Positions 26,238-36,023 of a DNA stretch of 64,000 bases are shown here, in pieces. Position 1 is the stretch's first letter, and every line of letters begins with the position of its first letter. The DNA comes from Rhyacichthys aspro (lineage: Eukaryota > Chordata > Actinopteri > Gobiiformes > Rhyacichthyidae), in contig CM072168.1 of NCBI GenBank assembly GCA_036850595.1, positions 19,397,982 through 19,461,981 of the forward strand, read 5' to 3'. A program made the translations under genes and the position numbers. A model generated the notes under the pieces. That model had not been told where the DNA came from and searched no databases. It saw only the letters and a program-made list of their open reading frames with translations.

Positions 26238-26470
26238 TACAGTTGTGGAAAAAAGTTTTCAGACACCCTTAAAATTATACTCAATCTCAAATATTATCAT
26301 GTTTATTATTTTTTTTATTTATGGAAACATTTTTTTTGTGTTTCTAAAGGTGTGGCTGCATTAGAAAAATACAAATTATATGTTTTTTCTTTATTGTTTA
26401 CAAGAAAAACTAACAAAACTAAATTCTTGACAGTTTCAATATGTCAGTTCTCAACTTTGTCAAAGTCAAC
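26238..26470 (+). mobile_element. Tc1/mariner-like terminal fragment
   Basis: TACAGTTGTGGAAAAAAGTT at 26238 followed by TTCAGACACCCTTAAAATTA is the typical outer end of fish Tc1-like elements, preceded by TA. No transposase frame and no opposite inverted terminus are found, so it is a truncated remnant. Its right limit is uncertain. Confidence 0.55.
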
Positions 26471-28442
26471 AAATAACAGAGAATGTGTTTCAAAACTGAA
26501 CTTGAAGATCTAAGAGTGATTCTCAATGCAATATTTCACCAGTGTAGATATATAGTTTAATTTTTTTACTTTTTTGCCTCACACCTTACATCATTTTTCA
26601 CTGTAAATATACATTGTAAAACTCTCTCATTTTAAGGTAAAAAGTGCATATTTTCTGAATGCATAGATATTTTTGTCTCACAGTTGGACGGATGTGTCTC
26701 GATCATTTACGATTTCCAAAGCGGTGACTTGTCTGAGGTTGACGTATTGAAACAGCAGCATTACGGCGTGAGACTGTTTGTCAGACTCGCTCGGGGCACA
26801 TCCGGAGCCGACAGATGGAGGTGTGAGTCTGCGGGGGCCGCTGGAGGTGTCACAAAACCAGAAGCACGTTATTATCGCCTCTACACAGCGTCTGAAAGGC
26901 CCTCACACAAAGAGCGGAGAACTGACAGAGCGCGCCGTGGCCTCGAACGCCGCCGAGTCTCGTTCTGAGGAGAGGATGAATGAAACGGGTCGCGGCGGCC
27001 GGGAATTGGCTCAGTGATTTATAGGCTTGTCATGGATAAAAAGACAAGAAGTGAAATAAATAAGAGGGGCCTCATCCGCCGAGAGGAAAGTGTGAAAAGA
27101 GAAATAGAAAAACATCATAAAAGTGGGATGTTTGTGGGATATTTCTGTGAGTCGTAGACAGAGCTTTCATCTTAAAAAATGCAGTTGTTGTGCCTCTTTA
27201 TCCCACGACTGGAGCTAGGATCCAGACAGAGAAGATGGCTTAAGTGTAAAACGGTCCGCTCAGTGTTAAGGAGAATATCAGTGTGCACATAAGGCTGAAC
27301 ATGAGATTTAAAAACGACAGACGGAGGCTACAAATAGTGTTTCAGATTAATTATGGAGCTCTGGAAACTCAGAAAACATAAAGTGGCAGAAAGAAGAAAA
27401 ATATATTTAGATCCACTGATGATAATAAGTTTAATTTAACATTAAGTTGGTAAATTCCCAGCAGCACCAGTGTTTTATTCTGTTCACACTGACGAGAAAT
27501 GCCAGAACATTCCCAGATCAGCTCTGTTCACACTAAACCTGGAAGTGATGAGGATTAAAAATAACAAGGAAGAGCAAATCTGTGTGTATTTTTAGAGAAT
27601 GTGCTCCTGCTTTCATTCACATTTTGCTGCAGTGTCACGAGGGATTTTCCAAAGCACATTTTCTGGGAAATCGCTTTTCACACATAAAATATTGTTTGGT
27701 TTTGTCTAATTCTAGCTTCGTAGTTCAGGTTAGTTAGTGGAGGAAAGAATTTACACAAATAGTTTAAAACTTTGTCCACAATTTAGTTAATATTCCGATA
27801 AATAGTACGTTTGTTTTAAGTTGGACACAGCTAAATGCTAACACGGAGCTAAATGTTCAAGAGAAAAATGAGGAGAAGCAGAAGTGAAAGAGGAGCCACT
27901 GTAAGAAGCTGTCAGTCACGTTTCTGTCCCGGGACGGTGCTGTGTTCTTCTCTCTGTGACAGACACTCGTCAAAGCAGAAAGTCTCAAAGGAAGAAGGAG
28001 AGGAAGGGCCTGAGAGACTAACAGTGACAGAAAAAAGGACTCAGCAGTGGCTCTGAAGCTTGGCCTGATCAAATATGTTTTTTGGAGCAAATTCAGAGTT
28101 CGAGGTCATTGTTTGAGATTGTAACGAATTGTGTCTGTACTTGGCGATCTAACAAAGTGTGAATCCTCCCAAAAAATCAGTTTATGTCATTTAAATGAGA
28201 GTTACGTAAGTTGTTTGTAAAAGGCAGTGTTAAGTTTTCATTATGAAATGTGTCGAGGTTGATGTGAAAGTTTACATAATTCCAATTTAATCCAATCTGA
28301 CGTCACACAAAGACATTCTTGGGTCTCTTCCTCCTAAATCCCTGGTGCTGTTTGCAGATTGTGCTTTCTTTTTGTCCAAATGTTCAGCTTTATGTGTTCT
28401 ATAAGGTCTTATTTAAACACTTATTTCCTCCTTTTATGGAAA
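26471..28442. other. Intergenic, GC-richer islet at 26,690-27,010
   Basis: The islet contains CpG-rich sequence (GCGGGGGCCGCTGGAGG, GCGCGCCGTGGCC) in an AT-rich setting and could be a small CpG island or a conserved element. Overlapping chance frames show no domain. Confidence 0.4.
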
Positions 28443-28760
28443 CTGATTTTAATTGGACTTGAACAGGTTTTAGCTGGATTCAAACAGGTTTTGGATGGAT
28501 TTAAACAGGTTTTAGATGGATTCAAACAGGTTTTGGATGGATTTAAACAGGTTTTAGATGGATTCAAACAGGTTTTGGATGGATTTAAACAGGTTTTAGA
28601 TGGATTTGAACAGGTTTTAGTTGGATTTAAATATGTTTTAGTTGGATTTTAACAGGTTTTAGTTGCATTTAAACAGGTTTTAGTTGCATTTAAACATGTT
28701 TTAGATGGATTTGAACAGGTTTTAGTTGCATTTGAACAGGTTTTAGATGGATTTGAACAT
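28443..28760. repeat. 21-bp minisatellite array (D)
   Basis: About 15 units of the GGTTTTAGATGGATTTAAACA type. It is flanked by related direct sequences (GTTCTATAAGGTCTTATTTA before, GTTCTATGAGGTCTTATTTT after). The segment TGTCTTTGTGGCAAAAATGG that follows is shared with array E. No transposon terminus is visible. Confidence 0.8.
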
Positions 28761-29297
28761 TTATTTGTCTTTGTGGCAAAAATGGACTTAACCTGTAAGA
28801 TTTCATGAACAAATAAAATAAATCAAAGAATAAATGTTCTATGAGGTCTTATTTTGAAGGTCATTCCTCCATTTTCTCATTTTTGATTCACATTATATTG
28901 GTACTATTTGATCTAATTATGACTTCTTTGCAATTTGACATGTTTTTACCATTTCTAGTGTATTTTTTCTCTCAATAAAGACTAACATACACCTAAAATG
29001 CTGACTGCTGACTCTACTGTTGACTACGAGGCCTATGACTGATCCTACGAGCAGGTTTTTGTCGTGAAGCGTGTAATCAGCTCCTTTCCTCCGACGGAGA
29101 AACAGAGAAACACTAATTATGTAATTGACTCAGCTCTAATTGAATGAGCAGAAGTAGGCCACGGTTTGTTTTACAGTATCACGTTACAGCTGCTCCGTCT
29201 CTCTTTGTCTGCAGCAGTAAACACAAACCTCCAACTCTCAATTCAACGTCTATTGACTCGTCTCTTTTTTTTTTGCTTTTTTCTGTCTGTTTTTTAG

Positions 29298-29433
29298 CTC
29301 CGGGCGACGTCTGTCTGGAGCGGCGGAGGATCCAGACGCTTTTTGAAGAGACTTAAGTGAGCGGCGCAGAGTGGGATCCGAGCCAATGACCTGTAGGAGC
29401 AGAGCGAGGCAACAGAGGCTTGATTAAAATGGG
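29298..29433 (+). other. Candidate noncoding 5' exon upstream of the RhoGEF
   Basis: A long pyrimidine tract ending in TTTTTTAG (to 29297) and a near-consensus donor GGG|GTAAGT (29433/29434) frame a 136-bp GC-rich segment, the best exon-like signal outside the two genes. It contains two ATGs whose frames close early or run out of frame with the main start, so it would be untranslated leader. It lies 6.2 kb upstream of the first coding exon on the same strand. Ownership by the RhoGEF is a guess. Confidence 0.35.
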
Positions 29434-29889
29434 GTAAGTTTAGACGAGGGCACGGTGCCAGCAGCTGCTACAGGAGCATTCATTCCTGAACGGGACCCCT
29501 GCAGCGGTGTGTTCACTGACTAACCTCTGCTCAGTCAAACGGGGCTGGGTTTGGGCCGTCGGACAAATAAAGAAAGGATCTGACAAAGACGGGACACAAA
29601 TGGTTTTAAATGAACAGTAAACATCCCTCAGAGCAGTGCTTTTAATATTCTGACCTGTTTTTGGAGATTATTTCCATTCCTATGTTCCAATAAACACTTT
29701 TTTCTTTCATTTTGACAACACTAATGTCTAAAATCACCTTAAAACCATTAGTGAAAGATTATAATTTCAGAAAGTTTTAGGAGCCTGTAGTTGTCAACCA
29801 CTAGCTCCTGTACAAACGAAGAAGAGGATCAGAAAATGATGCTTTATGTGTTAGTTTATTCCTTCAGTTCACAAATAAGCAATAAGTGT

Positions 29890-29976
29890 TGCTCTGTGGC
29901 AAAGTGGTCCTGAGCAAGAAGGTCCTGAGTTCGATTCTCGGGCAGGGCTTGTCTGTGTGGAGTTTATGTTCGCCCC
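29890..29976 (+). repeat. tRNA-like SINE fragment
   Basis: TCCTGAGTTCGATTCTCGGG resembles a tRNA B box, preceded by GTGGCAAAGTGGTCCTGAGC and followed by TGTGTGGAGTTTATGTTCGC, a sequence typical of widespread fish repeats. No cloverleaf can be folded with an acceptor stem, so it is not a tRNA gene. The fragment stops where array E begins. Confidence 0.5.
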
Positions 29977-29977
29977 A

Positions 29978-30709
29978 GGTTTTAGATTAATTCAAACAGG
30001 TTTTAGTTGGATTTAAACAGGTTTTAGTTGGATTTAAACAGGTTTTAGATGGATTTGAACAGGTTTTAGATGGATTTGAACAGGTTTTAGTTGGATTTAA
30101 ACAGGTTTTAGATGGATTTAAACTGGTTTTAGATGGATTTAAACAGGTTTTAAATGAATTTGAACAGGTTTTAGATGGATTTAAACAGGTTTTAGATGGA
30201 TTTGAACAGGTTTAGATGGATTTGAACAGGTTTTAGATGAAAGTAAACAGGTTTTAGATGGATTTGTACAGGTTTAGATGGATTTGAACAGGTTTTAGTT
30301 GGATTTAAACAGGTTTTAGATGGATTTGAACAGGTTTTAGATGGATTTAAACAGCTTTTAGATGGATTTGAACAGGTTTCAGCTGGATTCAAACAGCTTT
30401 TAGTTGCATTTTAACAGGTTTTAGTTGGATTCAAACAGCTTTTAGTTGCATTTGAACAGGTTTTAGTTGGGTTTGAACAGGTTTTAGATGGATTTGAACA
30501 GGTTTTATTTGTCTTTGTGGCAAAAACTGACTTAACCTGTCAGATTTCATGAACAAATAAAAGAAATCTGATTCAAATCCATCTAAAACATGCTCTAATC
30601 AAACTAAAACCAGTTCAAGTCCATCTAAAACCTTTTCAAATCCAATTTAAACACATTCAATTTAATTCTCCAACTATGTTTATTGGAGGCCTTGAGTTTA
30701 ACATGTGTG
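29978..30709. mobile_element. hAT-like element with 21-bp minisatellite (copy E)
   Basis: About 25 units of the 21-bp type, then TGTCTTTGTGGCAAAAACTG (shared with D). Some inverted units follow near 30570-30650, and a terminus CCTTGAGTTTAACATGTGTG ends at 30709, which is the reverse complement of the family's CACACATGTCAAACTCAAGG end. The other terminus is missing next to the tRNA-like fragment. Confidence 0.7.
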
Positions 30710-31494
30710 AATTAACCCTTTTTCTCACTGTTGACAAAAGTAGTTTGAAGTGATAGAAACATACAACTCTTGCTGAAAATAGGATTTGAGATCTGATGAT
30801 GAGGCGTTTAACCGATCACTGATAAAATAAATGTTGTCCATGAAATCCTTTTGGCATTTTTTAAACATTCAAACTATAAAACATTACACTGGTGACTTTT
30901 AACCTTGATGAAAACCTCCTTCTTGCCCGTAACTCAGTGTTGAATTAACTTTTGCCCGTCGACCTCACTCTTTATTTTAATCCGATCCCGCCCCCGTGCA
31001 TGCTGGGACGGGGCGGCTGATTTACCGCGCCGCTCCCGGGGATGACTTACTCTGCCGTTTGCTCCGGTGACAGTGAGAGCGCCGCCAGAGTGGACCTCCC
31101 CGAGAGCGTTTACACCGGCCGTAACTCACCCCAGAGCAGAGAGAGAGAGAGAGGCCTTTTACACACTTCCACCCCCACCGGAGGCAATTAGACCCCAGCC
31201 ACAAATCAGCATCTTTACTCCAACATAAGCCGTATACGACACCGACTAAATGAGAAAGAGGGAAACGAGGCATCGGCCGGTCACACATGTACAACTTTTA
31301 TAAACACTATAAATCCCACTGATATTATACCTTTTAAGCGGTGTATCCAATGATGCGGGGTTTTCTGAATTATGAACACGTAAGAAGATTTATTTTGTTA
31401 AACTGCACAGACTTTATAGTGATATTCTGGATAAACACTGTCAGAGGTGTGCAGTAACAGTCTACTATAGGATACTACAGGATACTACTTAACT

Positions 31495-31960
31495 TTATTG
31501 GTGGCACTTCCTGATTGTCTTTTTTTGTCCCTGTCTCAGACTCCACTGTCCTCCAAAAGCAGCAGAAGGACTTCTCCTGCTTTTCTTTTATTAAAAAAGT
31601 CAAACTGGATCAATTTTCCTTCACAAAATACTAATACATTTCACCAAACTGAAGTTTAAAGCTTACCGTAAACTTTTCTCTCGTCTTTTTCTCTCCCGTT
31701 TTGTGATTGAATTGACAATATTTATCCCTGTTTCACGTTGCTTCCCTTTTCTCTGTTTATGTTTTTTATTTTTGTGCTGTTTCTCTGTAAAAAGACAAAT
31801 TCAGCACTGAAAATACACTCTCTTTTTTCCCTGCAAAATGACTTCCTTGTTGACATCAGTGTCGACCAATGGGAGCGCTCCTTTTTCCAGAAGTGAGCTG
31901 TGATTGGACAAAGCTCCCGTTCAGGACTGAAACTTCTCATCTGTTAAAATCCTTGATAAT
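31495..31960 (+). repeat. Dispersed repeat, forward copy
   Basis: Collinear with 18245-18700 and with the reverse copy at 7714-8110. It includes the palindromic GGAGCGCTCC core within CGACCAATGGGAGCGCTCCT. An apparent minus-strand frame of 72 codons lies within the repeat and is not a gene. Confidence 0.7.
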
Positions 31961-33224
31961 AAAGTCTAGATGACGTCTTAAGGTCTCATTTTTGCAGACG
32001 ATTCCTGTCACACTCTACTGTTGATGTTGAATTTTGGTGATTAAACGTTTCTTTTTTTTACCTGCATAAAATAATCATAAAGAAAGAGGTAAAAATGTGT
32101 AAAAGTTATCACATTAACATATTCAATCCACAAAAGTGAACGTACTAGACTCATATTCAACAGCTAATTCATATTGTAAACATGTGCGGCATTATAATTA
32201 ATAATAATACTGCAACTCCTGTTTTATATTCACATATTTAGTGCATAATGAACATGCATCAAATGGTACATGAATAAGATTTAAAATATGAATTAGACAA
32301 AAAGAAACTAGCAGCACACAGTCACTTTCTTTCTTGATTATTTAACCCTTTTATATTAATCTAATGTGCTCTACAGGCTACTCCCAGAGCCCAGAGAGAG
32401 ATATTTCTGCATTAAACCACAGTTCTTTCTCATGTCACAGTCCTTCAGGAGCTGATATTTAATAAACACCTTTAAAAATGACATTTGAGGGACTCCATCT
32501 GTGGTTACATTATGACTTTATTAATTGCATCGTGTGGAGGAATACGCTGTCGTCCATTACTGCAGGCCTCTGTCAGAGCTTCAGGGAGCGTTTGAATCTA
32601 AAGATGATTTGGGTTTTATGATTCACCTAATGCAGCGGGACGCGTCCTGTGAGACCTGTTTCATAACCGCCGTCGTAATCACAGAGACTCTGACGGTGAT
32701 GGAGACAGAAGATGAGATTTGGGCTGGAGTCTGACACGATATCTGACGTCAAAAAGCTCCCGCGCGATAAATCTGATCTGTTTTTACGAGTCAGAGCACA
32801 GCCAGACCCAAGCCGAGAGAGAGGGCAAAATAAACTTAAAAAGACAATACTTTAATATAGACTCAGCTTGGTTAAAATGACTTAAAGGAGAAGTGTAATT
32901 TTGATAAAATAAGGTTCAAATTTGTCTATAATCCCAGACAGTTATGTGTAAGTCTGTCTTTCTTCTTTGCGACAAACTGAAAATCCATTTTGTAGGATTT
33001 CTTATTGTCAGTGGCTCATTTTATTCGATTTTCTTGTTTTAATGTTTTAGTTAAAAGCCAAAAGCAACTGTAAAAACTGACAAAGTTAGCCAAATTGACT
33101 ACCTGTATTTCTCTTTTGGTTATAAAGTATTTATTGTATTTGTTTTGTGCTCAGTTAAAAAAATCAGTAGACTTTGAGCCACACTTTTATGACAGCTTCT
33201 ACTGATTTATCTAATTCCAATTCA

Positions 33225-33265
33225 AAACAACTTTATTAATCCCCAAAGAGACATTCAGTTGTTAG
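33225..33265. repeat. Short dispersed repeat fragment
   Basis: CAACTTTATTAATCCCCAAA followed by GAGACATTCAGTTGTTA resembles the TTTATT-CCCAGAGG repeat ends seen at 878 and 56240. Fragment only. Confidence 0.35.
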
Positions 33266-34809
33266 GTCTCTTCAAGTGAATTGATTCAGACTCCATCTTC
33301 CTCGACTGATTGATTGTTCAGTTTTATTGCAGCTCATTGATCTCAGACGTCTGCTGCTCTTTTTTGCTCTTTTTCTGACATTTTCTTGACTTGTTTTGCT
33401 CGCTGTTACTATCCACCAAGCGTTTTCACTAGATGTAATTAAGCTGTAATTGTTTTCATATGTTTTATATTGATTTTAAATGCTTAAATGTTTAAATTAT
33501 CAATCCATCAGCTGATCGTTTTGAGCCACAGTCACATCCCTCTTTTGTCAGCACCTACGGTAGCCCTGCAGGGACATACTGTTGTGGGAATAAACCAAAT
33601 GATAATGCAAATGAGAAACCGTCCTGTCCCAGTCCCTCTGCTGTGTTTCTGCTTTGATTAATGTCTAAAGGCAAAGATGAGTCATGTATTTCTCGGAGTA
33701 ATAACACCGAGCAGAACTATATTTGAACTCTCTGTGTTAAAAACGTTACATAATCGTTTTTTTCTGCGTGAAATATTAAAACCGTGTCGTGCAAAGGCAC
33801 CAGAAACAGTCTGTATTTGTGTGAGAGCATCAAACAAAGAGGCTTAAAGCAAAAAGTGTTCCAGTTATACGTGTAAATAAATCTAAAAATCTAAAACATA
33901 TATCTACGGTTGACTTCCTCCTCTGCAGCAGTTATCTTCATTACTGTCCCGTCTTTTATCGCCACACGTTTCCCTCACTCTATTACCTCTCCTTCAACAG
34001 CTTTTCTCTGCTCTTTTCTGCACATTTGTCTCTCCGTATCTTCTCCTCCATCTCAAGTTTTAATGACACGCACTGCAATAATCCTAGTGTTATTATTGAT
34101 GCTGCAGGAAAAAGGGAAGAGGAAAAGCCTGAGGGAGCAGACAGAGAGACGGTTATATAAAAAAATAAAATGTGAAAATGTTAGTGAAGGGTCTCAAAAC
34201 ACAGCCTCGAGATGGGGATTACACAAGAGTTTAAAATGTGTGTGTTGTGTAGATAAAATGACTCATCACACTAAAAAACTGCAAGTAAAATTTTTCGGTG
34301 GAAAAGATGAGCTGACAGACACTTTTTATGCAGGTTCAGACATAAAGGCAAAGTGGAAAATTTGAATAATATGTTCTTTTTACTCTTTTTGATGTATGTG
34401 GACAGTCTGTATTCGGCTAAAGCGACGAATAATGTGAATATTTCTAATACAGGCTCCGTGAGAATATTGTATTTTTACTGTATATATAATATTTCTGTTT
34501 TATTGGGCAGTGCTGGAGAGCCTGCTCAGATATGGTATGTCTACATGCTTTGTGTCTTAATTTAAATTTCTCGTCTGATTTTCTCAAAAGTTTTGGGGAA
34601 GAGACAACACCAGTCCCTCTAATCACTCTATGACAGATCCAGCTCAGGTTCTTCACTAAGACTATGTTCTTTTAACCTCGAGAAGAAGGCACAGAGTTGC
34701 AAACTTAAGTGCTTTTAAAGTTCTTTTGCTCCAATTTCTATAAAACTCCTAAACACTGTTGCTTAAAAACTGCTGAAACTGTGAAACTGCAAAGGTTAAT
34801 GGTCTATGG

Positions 34810-35293
34810 CAGCGGTGTCAAACTCAAAGTGGTGAGAGGTTCAAAATAAGAATACTTCCAGGGGCCAAAGATGGTGACATTTGAAGGCTTTTTTTTAAAT
34901 TTAAATGTGAGATTTCATCTTTATTTGAGTTTTACATAAGTTATCTTTTAACAGTAATTTCCTCTGTTTGTAGTTGGATTTGAACAGGTTTAGATGGATT
35001 TGAACAGGTTTTCGTTGGATTTCAACAGGTTTAGATGGATTTGAACAGGTTTTCGTTGGATTTGAACAGGTTTAGATGGATTTGAACAGGTTTTAGTTGA
35101 ATTTGAACAGGTTTTAGATGGATTTGAACAGGTTTAGATGGATTTGAACAGGTTTTAGATGGATTTGAACAGGTTTTAGTTGAATTTGAACAGGTTTAGA
35201 TGGATTTGAACAGGTTTTTGATGTATTTGAATAGGTTTTAATTGGATTTGAACAGGTTTATTCAGATTTGAACAGGTTTTTGATGGATTTGAA
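34810..35293. mobile_element. hAT-like element with 21-bp minisatellite (copy F)
   Basis: The left terminus CAGCGGTGTCAAACTCAAAG is followed by the family block GGGGCCAAAGATGGTGACAT. Fifteen or so units then alternate 20 bp (GGTTTAGATGGATTTGAACA) and 21 bp. The right terminus is not seen. The element lies 380 bp upstream of the first RhoGEF coding exon. Confidence 0.7.
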
Positions 35294-35675
35294 TCACCAT
35301 AATGAGCTGTAGTATTGTTTAGTATTGTTTTACGAGGCACAACATCAGTTCTTATTTGAGTATTATTTATACGTCAGCTTTACTGAAACACCTCTTAATG
35401 AAGTTCTGTCAGTGTAAAAGAAAAGGGTTTTTATTTGTCTCACAGGACACTAGTCGAATACACACTTTCAACAGTGTCTGCAGGTTTAAAAGCAGGTTTA
35501 ACGGAAGAAAACACACAAAATAACTACAAAGACAACAAATTAAAAGTGGAATTAGACCCACACAAATATAAATATTAACTTGATATTTATAAATGTTGAT
35601 TTTCCGTCTGGCCTCTCGTATCTCGTGTTGTAAGTGACAGTGAAAGCACCACGTCTCCTCTCTGTGTCTGTGCAG

Positions 35676-36023
35676 GTCGTGTCCATGTCCGTCACCTCAC
35701 CGTGTCTCTGAGGGCCTCTGGAGGAGCCCACTGCGATGCCTGACGTAAAGCCCCCTCTGTCATGTGACTACCCCTCGTGCTCCTCCGACAGACCCCCTGC
35801 CGGCTCCCCCCTTCACCTCTTCATCGACATGGAGCCATGCATCGCCAACCTGCCCCCGTCCCCGGACCCTCTGGCCCCGTTCCCCTGCCACAGAGCCAGC
35901 GTCCCCCACTTCCACCCCGGTCTTCACGGGCCCTCGTACCCCCTCATGGCCCGGTGCAACAGCAGCACTCTGCTCACCAACCTGGGTCTGCGCTACGGCC
36001 CGAGCAGACAGGGACCTCTGAGG
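35676..36023 (+). CDS. RhoGEF exon with start codon (coding from 35736)
   Basis: A polypyrimidine tract and CAG at 35671-35675 open the exon, and AGG|GTGAGT closes it at 36023. The start is taken at ATG 35736. It gives 96 in-frame codons that join at phase 0 to the next exon. A nine-codon upstream frame (ATG 35685 to TGA 35711) precedes it in the same exon and could dampen translation. The peptide is rich in Pro, Cys and His and has no recognisable domain. GC content is far above the flanking DNA, as expected for a fish coding exon. Confidence 0.75.

Larger units (their letters stand above)
30710..34809. other. Upstream region of the RhoGEF, islets only
   Basis: GC-richer islets at about 30,950-31,270 (CGCGCCGCTCCCGGGGATG) and 32,560-32,770. 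A 151-codon frame at 33910-34365 is AT-rich and without domain, and I take it as chance. One dispersed repeat (31495-31960) is listed separately. Confidence 0.4.

Noticed and set aside
28359..28652. 97-codon frame
   Set aside because: Half of it is array D, the other half AT-rich sequence without a domain.
29890..29976. tRNA gene
   Set aside because: Only a B-box-like segment is present; no acceptor stem or cloverleaf pairs, and the sequence matches common fish interspersed repeats.
33910..34365. 151-codon frame
   Set aside because: Low-complexity AT-rich composition, no domain, no convincing splice sites, no repeat family match that I can recognise.
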